From NCBI GenBank assembly GCA_947034895.1, contig OX344762.1, positions 22,300,760 through 22,364,759 on the forward strand: DNA of 64,000 nt. Direction: 5' to 3'. Made by a program: the position numbers and the translations under genes. Shown in pieces: positions 1 to 11,939 of the stretch (position 1 is its first letter; each line of letters begins with the position of its first letter). The DNA comes from Rhytidiadelphus loreus. Its lineage: Eukaryota; Streptophyta; Bryopsida; Hypnales; Hylocomiaceae. The notes beneath the pieces are model-generated. The model saw only the letters and a program-made list of their open reading frames with translations, had not been told where the DNA came from and searched no databases.

Positions 1-636
1 TTCATTACTATCAAATTATTCTAAACTACAAACTTGAAAGACCTTTGACCATACAAATATTGAAATATCTACAATTAAAGTTCAATTGTTTTTCTTAAAG
101 TTTTTTTTCTCAAGCAAAAATGACTTCGGGGGTCCATATTTCATATTTTTTTTAAAACAATAATATTTTTGACTAAATGCAATTATGAACAAATGAATTA
201 AGAATATGCATGCCAATATTTATAAGGATTGGAGCAATGAAAAGATTGTTTTCAAGGCTTTTCAATCAAGTGAGGCACATGTATTGGAAAACCAAAAATT
301 TATCTTGCCATTATGCCCATTCACTATTAATATGCTCCAACCAATTAGTCCCTTGTCCACTTGTACACCTATGAATTTTTTTTTGAGGGATGGCCTTTGA
401 ATGGTTGATTGGGGATTGGGGGTTTAATGTATGCTAATTTAAAATAGAATCATAGTTTTTTTTATCATCTCTACTAACATAGGCTTCCCTATATTCCTCA
501 TGATCATGGTTTTAAGGTTTTAAGGGTTTGTTCATGCACATGGTGGCCCATGGAGTATTAATTTTTTGGACAATTGATCACTTAAGAGATATACGTCTTT
601 TTGAGGGAATATTGAGCAATAGATTCCATGTCTCAA

Positions 637-1364
637 TTAACCCCTAAAGGACCAGGACCATTCTTTTGTCAAAAACTACTCAAAACTGTCATTTTTACAA
701 CATTCATCCAAAAATACAATTTTTTTTTTAGAATCTAACCGTAGGATCTTGTACTTTACTAGTCGATGATCATGTGGTAAAAATTTCATGGAGTTTGATC
801 ATACAGATTGAAAGATATTAGCATTCAAAGTTGAAAAAAGAAAGTTTTTTTGAACACTAGCCTGCAATTTTAGATGACTTTGAATGCCATTTGTGGAATT
901 TTTTTGCACCATGGACCTTGAATTAAAAAAAATTTGTGTTGAAGAATTGAGTTGAAAGTCTAAAAAAAAATTAAAAAAAAACACACGCTTGATTTTCATT
1001 CTTTAAAAAATTGTTAAGTAGAAGTAGGTCCAAGATTGAAAGAAAAACTAAATTGTTAATAGCTCTAAAATGGGATTGAAACACAATAATCTCAATGGTG
1101 ATCTTTAAGAAGGAAAAAATTGAAAAATTAATTTCAAATTTTTGTAACTTTCTTTTTCTGCACGGTGACGTGAAAATTATATTTAAGATGCCATAACTTT
1201 TGTTCCCGGGCACCAATTGAAATAAAATTTATATTCCCACAAAGCTAATAAGCTTTTCTATCTTATGAGAAAGTTTCAAAAAGTTTCATAAAAAATTGAG
1301 ATCATAGGAATCTGCCCGAAATCCATTTTGTCCCCCGAGGGGACAATGGTCCTTTAGGGGTTAA
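637..1364. mobile_element. 728-bp MITE with TTAA ends (piggyBac-like)
   Basis: Perfect 18-bp terminal inverted repeat: TTAACCCCTAAAGGACCA at 637-654 and its reverse complement at 1347-1364. The outer TTAA on both sides followed by CCCC resembles piggyBac ends with a TTAA target duplication. There is no coding capacity. Diverged relatives occur at 15337-16100 (similar length), from 9251 (partial), at about 34480-35240 (inverted, partial) and at 35283-35480 (partial), sharing blocks such as 'taaccgtaggat', 'cccgggcacc(a/g)attg' and 'tattcccacaaagct'. Superfamily assignment is inference; TTAA could instead be part of the inverted repeat. Confidence 0.7.
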
Positions 1365-1589
1365 AAGTCTAAAATCAATAATAGAAAAAAAAATTGATTG
1401 TAAGGAGATCTATACAAACATTCCGAGATCTTTACAAACATCAAGAGATAATTATCCAAATGTTTTGTTCAAAATTCATTGAATAGTCCAAATACGACAT
1501 TTTCCCTCTTTTTAGTGGATGAAATCATTCAATTGTTACATATTCTAGAGACAATTATATCGCTCTATTATGGATGACTTTTATACAAT

Positions 1590-1825
1590 TTTGGATGAAT
1601 ACATTCATTTTCATCTACATTTTGCATCTACATACTTGTGGATGTAAATAACTTCTACTTCACTATGCATCACTTTGTGTGTTGCTTCAAAATAATGAAA
1701 TACTTTTGGATGAATATATTCATTTTCATCCTCATTTTACATGTTTCATCCATGCTTGTGGATGTAAATAGCTTCCACTCCACTGTATATCACTTTGTGT
1801 GCTGCTTCAAAATAATGAAAAAAAA
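1590..1825. repeat. tandem duplication, 120-bp period
   Basis: Two diverged copies of a unit containing 'cttgtggatgtaaata' (starting near 1638 and 1758) and 'cactttgtgtg..gcttcaaaataatgaa'. No function seen. Confidence 0.7.
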
Positions 1826-1836
1826 TCATCTTTTGC

Positions 1837-1880
1837 AATGAAATTCCGTTTCATTTGAAAAAAAATAAAAAATAAAAAAT
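1837..1880 (+). repeat. retroposon 3' tail: stem-loop plus A-rich tail
   Basis: AATGAAA-TTCCG-TTTCATT (1837-1855) forms a 7-bp hairpin followed by an A-rich tail. The same hairpin with tail is at 3513-3553 (+), and the hairpin alone in reverse at 61411-61429. It looks like the 3' end of a plant LINE/SINE family. Confidence 0.6.
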
Positions 1881-2656
1881 CAACCCAATACAGCCCACAT
1901 GGCTCCGTAGTGAGTTGCAGGCGTTGACGTGGACTTGCACTCTGTCACTCCTGGGCAGTTAATTAATTGAATTAAGGTAATATGCTCTAAAAGCGACCAT
2001 TTAAGAGCTGGTCTGCCTTTTTCGTAGGCTGAAGTGGACAAAATTGTTTTTCTATCATTTTTCAGATGAAGAAAAATGGATGTGGAACCTAACGCAAGTG
2101 GTTTTGTATTTTTCCAAGCATTTTTGAATTAGTTACAAATTTTCAAAGATTCTGGACATAGGCACCTATTTGTGACTATAGGTCTCCCAAAATCTGTCCA
2201 CTTGCAACTTGTAAAGCAATGTGTGGAAATCAAAGACAATGATTGGCTCTTACAATAGAAAAACAATTTTTCTTTGGTGCATTCAATTGCTATAATGGTC
2301 CATTTAAGGATCAGCCCATCTCCATTCTCCACCTAAAAATAGGGGCGGTTTGAAGAAGATGGGCGCTTTTAGAACACACTACCTTAGTTGCAGCATTTAG
2401 TCTGTTTTCAACGATACTAAGTTAGTATGCCCTAAGTATGTGGTTGCCACGCACCCAAATAAAAGTACAAGTCTTTTTAAAAAAAATTTAAACCAAAAAT
2501 AACTAATTTTTTTATAAATTTCACATCGTAGATCCAAATGTCAAGAAACAAAGCCCTTGTACCTCTCCATGTAGAGGGCTGGTTTTCCAACTGTACCAAG
2601 AATGTGGTTGAGAGACACATGGTCCATGAGATCTCATTGTAACAAACAACTTAACT

Positions 2657-3217
2657 TAGCTTTACACCTAGAAGCTGGGCCAGTTTTTTGTCAAGCTAGT
2701 TGCATAAAATTTCAGCCCCTTTTGGACTAGAAACCATCCTCAACTACTCATAAGAATAAGCTTATAATAGGGGTTAATTTTCCCATATGTGAAGGCCTCG
2801 AGGCCAAGATTGATGGGTTGATTCAATAAAACCTATAAAAGAGAGAGAAGTGCTGAAATTTTCAAGGTTGCTTTACACCTAGAGGTTGGGCCAATTCTCC
2901 TTTATGCTGATTGCACAATATCCAATAGATTTGATTTGTTGAAGAAAAAAAAAATTATATAAAAAGTTTTTTTAATTTGGCAGTGGCTCCTAGGCCAAGA
3001 ATTAGCCTCCCATTTTCAGTGCACCCAATTTAGAGAGCTCACTGAGGCCATGTTAGATCATGTCTTTTTGGATGAGAAAAACTCATTTCACCATATTGGC
3101 CTAGCCTCTAGGTGTAAAGGGGTTGGGACGGATTTCAGGGTTTTGTCCAATCACAAGTGAGGATTCTTGACCTCTGACATAGAAAATTGGCCTAGCCTTC
3201 TGGATGTAAAGCAACCC
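2657..3217. repeat. diverged inverted repeats
   Basis: 'gctttacacctaga(a/g)g(c/t)tgggcca' at about 2658 and 2868 is repeated in reverse as 'tggcctagcctctaggtgtaaag' (3101) and 'tggcctagccttctggatgtaaag' (3188). Probably overlapping remains of a foldback/MITE family; boundaries are unclear. Confidence 0.5.
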
Positions 3218-3471
3218 TAATTGACGATCTATTTGACAGGTTAGCAAGTGGAGTCCCTCCAAATTTAAGTCACCGCAGTGACACCACTTGACAGTGTTCC
3301 TATTCCGAAAAACACACGCTGACGGATCGGTGCCCAGAGTTGTTGCGGTAATTAAGTTAAGCTCTCATCATTCTCACTCCTGCGGTCCTGCCTGACGTGC
3401 GGTGTGACCGTGTCCTTCCGCCCCACGCTTGCCTTCCGCATTCGTGCTGCAGGCAGCTTCTCTGCGCTTGT

Positions 3472-3569
3472 AACTTGTATTCCTGGCTGGCAGGTTTGTT
3501 TTTCACTCTTGCAATGAAATTTCGTTTCATTTGTTTCAAAAAAAAAAAAAAAAACTTGTATTCCTGGCC
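3472..3569 (+). mobile_element. 5'-truncated retroposon with 16-bp target duplication
   Basis: The 66-bp insert at 3488-3553 ends in the AATGAAA/TTTCATT hairpin (3513-3531), TTGTTTC and a run of A. It is flanked by a perfect 16-bp direct repeat, AACTTGTATTCCTGGC, at 3472-3487 and 3554-3569. Poly(A) plus a long variable target duplication is the hallmark of LINE-driven integration. The insert is too short to tell LINE from SINE. Confidence 0.8.
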
Positions 3570-4031
3570 ATGACTGACGGACTTCCCCAATCCCCATGCT
3601 TGCCCCGCCATGGTCTGATCGCTTTTCTTTTCAGACGTGCTCCGAAGTCTACTCTCTCAGACACTGCAACATTCAGTTGACGTGTATATTTTCGGGGCCC
3701 AAAACTGATTGAAAGTCAATCCATCAAAGGAAGATGGGTGTACTGTACTGTAACGAGCTTAAAATGGAAGAGGCCTTTCAATTGGTTCCTTGCCTTGGTT
3801 TTCGGAGGAGACGGTTATGCCAGGATTCCAGGAAGGGAGGGAGGGAAAAAGTGGGCCATCGTTCTGACATTTGTGCTCCGTTGGGCTGACATTAGAAGCA
3901 ACGCTGCCCACTTTTTCTCACGCTGCCGAATGATGCACCTAGAGTCTCACCAGACACGGCGGGCGGGCGCTCCCATTCATTCGCATTACTGCCGGATTCC
4001 ATCCGTTGCGTACCTTCCTCACTCGGTGCAT

Positions 4032-4464
4032 TAGGGGTAGTCACACCTTCTTCACTTTGCACTTGGAGAATGGAGAATGAGAAGTTGGGGAGGGTTTGGA
4101 GGAGCCAATGGGAAGCCGTGGTGAGTGAAGGAGGTGTGACACCCCTAAAAGATGTGTTGAGAGTGGAGAATGAAAAAAGTGGAGAAGCAACTTACCTAAA
4201 CCTAAGATTAGACATAAAGTTGGAGGAAAATCGGCAACAACAAAAGTAAAGCGGCAATGAAAGGTAAAAGTGTAGAGCACAAAAGAATCTTCTTAAGTGC
4301 TTAAATCTTCCGCACTCCCAACCTTCACCTCAAGAGGTGAAGACTAGGAGTGTGGAAGATATAAGCATTTAAGTATATTCTACCAACATGAAGCCAACCC
4401 CAAGCCGCCACCTTTCCATTCTCCATTCTCCAAGTGCAAAGTGAAGAAGGTGTGACTACCCCTA
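4032..4464. mobile_element. 433-bp MITE with perfect 48-bp inverted repeats
   Basis: Bases 4032-4079 (TAGGGGTAGTCACACCTTC...) are an exact reverse complement of 4417-4464. Only TA can be recognised as target duplication. No coding capacity. Perfect 48-bp ends imply recent insertion. Superfamily undetermined (PIF/Tourist- or Tc1-like ends are possible). Confidence 0.85.
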
Positions 4465-4868
4465 TTGTTGATTCTTTGTTGGGGTTGCTGCTGGGGTTGA
4501 ATCCGTTGGAAAGGAAACTAATAAGAGCCCGTCTCCATTGGAGCCTGGACCTCCGATTCTGGATTGGACGGGTCGGGGCTCCATTGCAAATGAGCAACTG
4601 GCTAGAGGTTTGGGCTCTAACCCGCGCAATGAGGAAGTGTAGGATTGGAGAGGCCAGACCCTCCCCTTGAATACTCTATTTCTAGCATTTTTTTCATGAA
4701 CTAAAGGTAAAGTGTTGTATGGGTGAGTGCTAGGGAAATAGCACTAGAAAAAAGTGTATTTTTTGGCCCTCCAAGTCCAGTCCTCCAAACGCAATGGAAA
4801 GCTGTTGGAGCTAGGTCGCCCTCCGTGGACCTGGAGGTCCGGACTTGTCCAGTGCCTGGACGTTTGGG

Positions 4869-4909
4869 CCCTAATGGAGACTGGCCCTAAGAGCCAGTCT
4901 CCATTAGGG
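4869..4909. repeat. perfect 17-bp hairpin
   Basis: CCCTAATGGAGACTGGC (4869-4885), a 7-base loop, then its exact complement (4893-4909). Probably the core of an old foldback element. Confidence 0.75.
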
Positions 4910-5848
4910 AGCCGTACGTCTAGATGCTGGACAGGTTTGGTTGTCTAGGTCGCCTTTGGCCACAGTCCAAACACTTGCCATTGCACCTGGAAGGCCGACC
5001 CTAGAGCACCTTGGTACTTGCCCATTGCATAAATTGTTTGCTTCCTTTATGTAAATATTGCATCCAAGAGAGGGTCTGGTCCTTCCAACTATGCACTTCC
5101 CTAAACCTCGGAATGGGGCCCTTCTACTCGTCCAAAATCAAACGTCCACCTCTTCAATGGAAACCGGTTTTAAGGGGCTGTTCAAATGGAGGACTAGACC
5201 ATATCTCCAATAGGTCCCAAGGAGGTTTATTTGCTAAAATTGTAGATCAAATTTTGATGTGGAGCTCCGGTTCCTTCCTTTCTTTAATTATAGGATTTGC
5301 AAGTCTATTCTCCTTTCCATCAACCCAACTTACTATTTTTCTAAAAGTATCTTTCACTTGTCTTGTTGTCTCACCTCATTCATTGGTTGCCACAAGCCAC
5401 TTAATTCCAAACATTAATAAATAAAAAAGTGGATTTTATTTATTTGGAGAACTAGTGTTCATCGGGAGAGGCATGATATGGTATTGACTAAACCTTATGG
5501 CTTGGCGCTTGGAGCTCTACCTTTGATCCGGTCCTTGCATACAAAAGATCCTAAGGCATCTTATTTGTGTGGCTACTACTATGTATCAACAATGCACATT
5601 TCAAAATTGAGATTGGAAATTTGAAATGTGCACTAATGAAGTAGTGATAACTTAAGACCTATTTCCATTGGGCACGTGGAGTAGGTTGGACATTGTAAGT
5701 GGGCCTCAACATCCAAATTGTTTCCATTGGGATCCATCACTCTACATCAATGCACTAGTCGTGGACGGAATCTTAATCCAAATTTTCCAACATTGAAGCT
5801 CCATCTTGTATAAAAGATAGTTGTATCAACAAACTTTAGTAATCTTCC

Positions 5849-6267
5849 CTACATCACAAAGTTTACAATCTATAGTTTGTCAACAATTATCATGTGGATG
5901 GTCAATTTCGTTAAAATGGCGGTATTCCGCATGCCATTTTAATGGAATATCTTCTACAAATGAAGAATAAGTGTGCCACGATAGGGTTATACATGTGCCA
6001 ATTTTATGCCTAGCACATTCAAATCACTCATAGTTCACGCATTTCCACTCCCCTCGGACAATCTTTCCATTGTTTTCATTCTTTCAGTGGTTTCATTTTG
6101 TGCCATTTTAATGGAATACCGCCATTTTAACGAAATTGACCATGTGGTTACTATTGTTTTATAGTTATCGTATTGTTACAACGCATTACTGCAAAATTTA
6201 CTATATTGTTAAGATGCATCATCAATTGCATGTTGACAAATTATAGGTTGTAAACTTTATGATGTAG
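5849..6267. mobile_element. MITE interrupted by a second MITE
   Basis: A 36-bp near-perfect inverted repeat (5849-5884, starting CTACATCACAAAGTTTAC, versus 6232-6267) marks an older element. Another element (5900-6141) sits inside it with its own target duplication in this element's sequence. Non-coding. Confidence 0.75.
5900..6141. mobile_element. 242-bp MITE, 8-bp target duplication (hAT-type)
   Basis: 29-bp inverted repeats GGTCAATTTCGTTAAAATGG... at 5900-5928 and 6113-6141. Flanks ATGTGGAT (5892-5899) and ATGTGGTT (6142-6149) are an 8-bp duplication with one mismatch, suggesting a hAT-mobilised MITE. Confidence 0.8.
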
Positions 6268-6599
6268 TCAAAATTGCAGTTCCTCTCCTATATCTTTTTC
6301 TGTAATTTTATTCCCTCTAGCCATGCACCAAGGCCTTTTTACTTGGCTTTGCATTTGAGGAAAACAAAGGCTACAGGATGGAAGGGATGTTAGAGGCTTG
6401 GTTGAAGCTCCACTCTTGATGTAAAGCACAATTTTTTTTAAATTAAGGAGCTCCATGTCGGCAATGGAAATATACTCTTAGTAGTGGTTCAAATAGGCTT
6501 TCAAACTAAATTGTAGCACAAATAGGCCATAGCTTAGCTCTAGAAGGATGGATTGGTCACCATGAAAATCATCTTTTTTGGTATTGCATTAGAAGAGTT

Positions 6600-6860
6600 T
6601 TGGAGCCACTAGGAGACCTCGAGTTCTCCGACGTTCCTGGACTGTGGGAACATCGGAGGACCAATAGTCCGACCTGGCATAGAGACTACCAAGTCGGACT
6701 GCAGTAATGAATTAATTAAAATTAATTAATTTAATATATATATATATATTAAAAATTAAAATAATTTTAATTTTTTTTTAAATTAATTAATTAATTTTTA
6801 ATTAGACTGTCCGGCCATGGTTCGCAGCATGGGGAACCATGGCCGGAAGGTCTCCCAGAG
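6600..6860. repeat. foldback-rich segment with an AT core
   Basis: Contains 'ggccatggttc...gaaccatggcc' (6812-6843), 'gtccgacctgg...accaagtcggac' and an AT-only core of TTAATTAA/TATATA (6710-6805). Looks like a degenerate foldback element; ends not defined. Confidence 0.45.
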
Positions 6861-7969
6861 GCCTCAATTCCTTTCTAATGTGTGAATTATTTTCTTAAGA
6901 AAATTCAAGAGCACTCATTAGAGGTCAAACTATTGTGCGAGACCTCCCCTTTTTACACAAAAGTTCAAAGATGAACGTGTGTGCTTCTATTTTTCATAGG
7001 AGGATTCTTTGTCATCCATCAAACACTTAGTGTTTGTAGCATCCTTCTAGGGTTGAATGTGACCTCAATTGTAACCATGTTGAAAAAACAAATTTTGACT
7101 CCCAATGTAGCTCATACTTCACTCAACCTCACTTTCTTTCCACATTCAATACATCAACTAAAATATTTAATTATCATTTATGTGATTTAAACTCTAAATT
7201 CTATATTTGTTTCAAGCTATAAGCGATCTCCAAATATTCTTCCTAAAACAATGCTATATTCTTCATATTTATTACTTGGAGTACTTTTTTTGTACATCCA
7301 ATTGTAGAATTTCTTAATTAACGTGTCAAAGTGTGTCAAAGTATATGGCTTCTACTCTAACAATGACAGATCTCACCAATTACAAGCCAGTGATGCTTGA
7401 ATTTCAAAAACAAGTTTTTTTCTAAATCCATTCCCATGGGTATTTTTCATCTTTCAACACTTTTTTAGAGAATTCAGGTGTCCCAAAACCTAAGGAAAAA
7501 ATCTCTTCTTGAAGAAATTAGTTGAGACATGTTTTTTATGTCAAAGGTCGTATACGTTGTGAGTCAAGAAATATTGAATGGAAAAAAATTCAAAACAATA
7601 TAAATATCTTCAATTCCATTGGTCATAATGTTGCAATCAACAATCTATTGGGCAAAAAACAATCTATTACTGATAGTACATTGTGATTTTGTTTTTACCT
7701 AAAATTCTTAAAAAAATTCTTAAAACAAAACTTCTAATTTATTTTTTGTTAAAAAGTTGCCATGTCTTCAGCACTTGCAAATAAAATTTCAAATGAAACT
7801 TGTGATAATTTCTTTTCATCAATAGAAACATAATTTCTCACATGTACACTAATCAAATTGCATTCATTTTTTAAAGGCAAATTTCTTAGCTAATTAGATT
7901 GCCCAAAATTTCCATCAAAACAAAACAAAATTCAATATCATATGGTAGTGGGGATGGCTGTTACAGCCA

Positions 7970-8046
7970 ATTTTGGGTGCATTGTGACAAACTGTGTCAC
8001 AATGCACCCAAAATCCAATTAAAATTTTTAATTGGATTTTCATTCC
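7970..8046. repeat. 20-bp perfect hairpin and adjacent palindrome
   Basis: ATTTTGGGTGCATTGTGACA (7970-7989) pairs exactly with 7995-8014. Directly after it, AATCCAATTAAAA/TTTTAATTGGATT forms a second palindrome. Confidence 0.75.
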
Positions 8047-8124
8047 CTTCCCCCTTCTCCTTGCCCTCTTGTAATTTTCAAAAAGGAATGCAATTGACAA
8101 ACAATATAGGATAAACAACATCCC

Positions 8125-8300
8125 ATATCTTATATCCATATCGTATCGTATTCGTATTCAATATTGTATCATACATGTATCTGTATTCAATACAATATCA
8201 TATTTGTATCTATATTCACATTTTGTATTATTGTGTAATTGTATACAATATTGTATCTGTATCCAATATTCATTTTGGTATCCGTATTTGTATTGATAAT
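8125..8300. repeat. TATC/ATTC low-complexity tract
   Basis: Degenerate repeats of 'gtatc(t/c)gtattcaatattgtatc' cover the stretch. No function seen. Confidence 0.6.
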
Positions 8301-8973
8301 TGGACGGCTCAAATTAATTCTCACGAAATCAACGGCTTGTGATTTTCTGAGAAATCAATGGTGATTTTGAAAGCAAACATTTTTTGAGAAAGGGAGGGGG
8401 AAACTAATACAAACCAGAGGTGACAACCTCTTTTTACTAGATTGTGTGTATGGTGAAATTTTTTCATTTATTTTAGTTGCTTAACTTGATAATTGGTAAA
8501 AAATGGTGGTGATGAATAGTAATTTCCGATTGAGAGGTATTTTAGATTATGATGTGGTAAAATATGAAGAGGCTAGAAGGAATATTGTGCTTGTTGAACA
8601 AAACCTCAAACAGGCTAATCCACAAGTTCTTAAGAGATGACAAGAATAGTTCATTTAAAAACAAACAAAATTTATAGTCTTTTCATAGTACCCATTTGCA
8701 AATTGCACAAATTTGGCATTAAACTTACAAATGACAAATTCAAATTCAAATCAATATATTAGAAGCATGGCACAATCTTGCATTAACACTTATCAAACAC
8801 AAACACAAGTCTTTGTTCAATTTAATATGAAAAAATAATTTTTGCTTGATTTTAAATCAATAATGATGTGGAACCAATTAATAGGGTCCATCAATAAGGG
8901 TAGATAGAGACCGCCTAAGTCCACAAACTATTCAAATATAAACATTTGCACATCAATGTCTACAGTCATAAAA

Positions 8974-9161
8974 CTACACTTTTATACACTCAAAAGGAGT
9001 ATAATTGCACCTACTTTTTTCTAACCTACTTTCTTTAAACCTCCTTGACATTTCTAGAAGCCACGGATGCTCCAAAACCTCCGATGCACTCAAACGCTCC
9101 TTGACATTGTATGTCAACATTCTTTGAATTAGATTTTTTGCACCATTCAAGAAGTGTGGCC
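8974..9161 (-). pseudogene. C-terminal piece of the split CDPK/PPCK-type kinase
   Basis: On the minus strand this reads NLIQRMLTY..RLSASEVLEHPWLL, the end of a Ser/Thr kinase C-lobe (subdomains X-XI, with the 'HPW' typical of the CDPK-SnRK group), and stops at TAG (8974-8976). There is no room for EF-hands, so the protein is the size of a PEPC-kinase rather than a CDPK. The piece begins exactly at the edge of the 37-kb hAT element. Removing that element and one copy of its 8-bp target duplication joins this frame to DPWP at 46464 without shift. It can no longer be made as part of a kinase. Confidence 0.85.
9154..9161. repeat. left target-site duplication of the outer hAT
   Basis: GTGTGGCC, matching GCGTGGCC at 46464-46471 with one transition at a CpG. 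Eight bases is the hAT standard. Confidence 0.9.
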
Positions 9162-9240
9162 CAGGGTTGTCATACCGGACGGACGTCCGGTTCGCCCGTC
9201 CGATAGAGGTCTCGCCCGTCCGATGTGGTCAACACTAAAG
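9162..9240 (+). repeat. left terminal inverted repeat and subterminal repeats of the outer hAT
   Basis: CAGGGTTGTCATACCGGAC followed by CGTCCG/CGGACG repeats ('ggacggacgtccgg', two 'cgcccgtccgat'). Mirrored at 46395-46463. Subterminal repeats of this kind are usual transposase binding sites in hAT elements. Confidence 0.85.
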
Positions 9241-10200
9241 TTGACTTTTTTTAACCCTTAAAGGACCGTCACTATGTTTTCACCAAAAACTCTCTAAAAC
9301 TGTCATTTCTAGTACAACTACCAAAATTTTGATTAAAAACATTTTTTGACATATCTAACCGTAGGATGTTGTATTATATAGTATCAAAAACTTGTGGTAA
9401 AAATTTCAGACATTTCCACCGGGTGGATTGCAAGATATAAGCATTCAAAATTTCAAATTAACTAAAATCATTTTTTTGACCCTGCGAAAAGCAGGGCAGC
9501 TGCACTTCACAAGCTCACATTTCTATGAAAAAATGACCTAAATGGTGGTGCTTCTTTGGATTTGTTTTCCTAGACAAGTTGGCCACATGCTTGAAAAATT
9601 TCAGATCATTTGGAATAGTACAACATATAGGAAAAAAATAGTAAGTAGGTAGTACTAGAGAATGATTAAAAATACTAAATTATTTACAAATTAAATATGG
9701 AATTGAAAATTTACAATTCCAATGGTCGAAATGTTGTAATAATGTATGTACATCCTATAATTTTATTTTTGTCCAAAAATATTGAAAATTGGATAAGATA
9801 AAGGATGTCAAAGTTTATTTTAGAGCAAGAAATCCAAAACTGCCCGCAAACAGAAAATCCTCATAATCCTCATAATTTTTTACTCATTGATCAAAACCGA
9901 ATGATTCTAAGCTTTTTGCCTTTTTCTGTATATCAAACTCTAAAAAATCAATTTCAAATCTAATTAGTTGTTTGCTACTTTGTTTACTACACATTCACAA
10001 ATTCACAGAAGTCATACAACTGTCTTGATGGAAGAAAGACCAAATTGCATATTACAAGATTTTCACCATATGTCCGTATCTTTATGTATGAAATGTGTAG
10101 CAACCATGAAATATACATGCTTGATGCTCTTCTAACCAAAAATGTGTGGTCTGCCTATAAAACTATCACATACTAGAGCTCAAAAAGTAAAAACAATATA
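9241..10200. other. AT-rich arm with a partial TTAA-MITE relative
   Basis: From 9251 'ttaacccttaaaggaccg' and 'taaccgtaggatgttgta' match the 637-1364 family, but the right end is not recognisable. The rest is AT-rich 3' flanking sequence of the kinase gene. No gene seen. Confidence 0.5.
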
Positions 10201-11781
10201 TTATGTCCGATAACAACAGTCGGGCATAGTCCAACAGTGAGGTGCCTTCCTCAAAGTGTCTAGAACATCAGACACAGATGCCCTCTCGCCTACATCTATT
10301 TTCTGGAGGCTCAGTAGTTGAATCCTCAAATGCTGATATTGCTCTGGGTTTTTGGTCGTAAAATACTTTGGATCCCACTCTTCTTTCCAAATTTGATATG
10401 CTATCCATCCAGTTGCATATGCATCAGCAGCCATGGAGTAGAAGTGTTTTTTCTGCATGACTTCAAGTGAGGTCGCTGACCCCTTCTCTCCATACATGTA
10501 GAACAACTCAGGGGCTGCATGTTTTCGTTGTTTTTTCTCCCGTTGGAGCTCCTCCATGGTTCGATAACCATACCTTGATGGCTCCTTCTCTACAACTCGA
10601 CCAGAAAGCCCCCAATCGCAAATCCCAATGTACACTGTGTTTTCTTTCCATTCATCAAAATGGAGCAAAACGTTGGATGGAGTAATGTCATTGTGTAAAT
10701 ATTTTGCTTCATGGCATTTTCCCACTATGACAAGCAATGATAAAGCCAAATTCACGCGGTTTCGGCAATAAGTTGCAACCCAACCGAGTTCTTCCTGCGT
10801 CAACCCTACATCATGTTGTCTCGTGATGTCATCCACATCCAACGATTCACTCACTTTTGAGTTGTACTTGGCCAAGAAAGAAATCAAAGACCCTCCATTC
10901 CACCATAGCATATAGCCTTCCATTGTTTTTGGATGGATGTACGCAAGTCTTACGACACCAGGATGTATCACTGGACACCCCCCCGCCTCGCTTACAATAG
11001 CTTGGCGCTTCTCCTTCTCATTTGAGGTCTTCAAAGTCTTCCCGGCGAAGCAAATCCAACTGGGAATGCTTTGTAGTCTCGTGAGCACCACCTTCCTCAC
11101 AGTCCCATATGATCCAGTCATAGTTTGATTCGGCATGGGATTCACTTTCACGCAACTTTCCAACCACTTGAATGTTCCGCTCACACAATGAGCTCGTATT
11201 TGGTCTTCAAGCGTCGCTTTCCATGGTGCTTGTTTCTTTCTACGCGAGGAAGAAAATTATTGGGAGAACTTCTGAATTTGGTACAATCTTGAACCAAATT
11301 CCTTGTCATGCGTGTCCCAATCACTACCATCATCTTTCTTCTTTGTGTGATAACACCAATTCGCCACAATATTGGTGGTAAGCTGCGACACTTGTTTATC
11401 CAACCACTCAGAGTGCAACCAATAATCTTGATAGTTGTTGAATCGTTCGGATGCTCTAAATTTGGTCTCCAACTCTCGCCACACTTCAACATTCAACTTG
11501 TGGTACCCTTCTTCGTTGAAATTCACGTATTCTCTGTACATCATTCCCACACTTTGTCGTGTGTAAAAATTGACCGCTATTGCTCTAGCCTCGAGCACAT
11601 ATTCGTGAGGGGGCATGTCAGGATTGGGTTGTTTTTTACGCTTCGACCTGCTGGATGATGAGGGATTGGATGACCCTGAAGCCCCTGACACATTCGTGGC
11701 TGGAGGCACCACCTCAAAAATTGCATCCAAGTCTTCAAACACCGAGCGGTGACCCGATGACCCACTCCCTTGTCCTGCCAT
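10201..11781 (-). pseudogene. HND-type protein kinase, hAT cargo, one stop codon
   Basis: A single minus-strand frame of 527 codons from ATG (11779-11781, MAGQG) to 10201, broken only by TAA at 11257-11259, which fits CAA to TAA. The N-terminal ~170 residues form an unrecognised domain (FEDLDAIFEV..., a basic KRKKQ stretch, then HSEWLDKQV) shared with the inner kinase at 28601. The rest is a divergent kinase: glycine loop GSYGTVRKV, lysine in CFAGKTLK, catalytic loop LHNDITPSNVLLHF (HRD as HND, with catalytic D and N kept), CDWG in place of DFG, and APELFYMYG. Key catalytic residues are present, so it was probably active. It is transcribed divergently from the WCHI/RING gene across a shared array. 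Target unknown. Confidence 0.85.
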
Positions 11782-11939
11782 TGTACGATATTTTGGAACC
11801 ACCAAAGTTTCGGAGAAAATAAAAAAAACCGGGTGCTATATGTGGGCCAAGCCCAATCACCCACCAAACTCACTTCCAAGGGTCGCTTGCGCAAACAAAG
11901 GTGTGAGGCGTAGGGCGTGGACTTGGCAAAGGAAAAATG

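Larger units (their letters stand above)
1..8973. other. gene-free left flank
   Basis: AT-rich DNA with no reading frame that I can support as a gene; the short ORFs lack recognisable domains or splice signals. It holds several small mobile elements, foldbacks and tandem repeats listed separately (637-1364, 1590-1825, 1837-1880, 2657-3217, 3488-3553, 4032-4464, 4869-4909, 5849-6267, 6600-6860, 7970-8046, 8125-8300). It lies just downstream of the 3' end of the split kinase gene. Confidence 0.6.

Noticed and set aside
4434..5424. ORFs at 4434, 4754 and 5011
   Set aside because: Overlap MITE ends and a foldback hairpin; no recognisable protein features.
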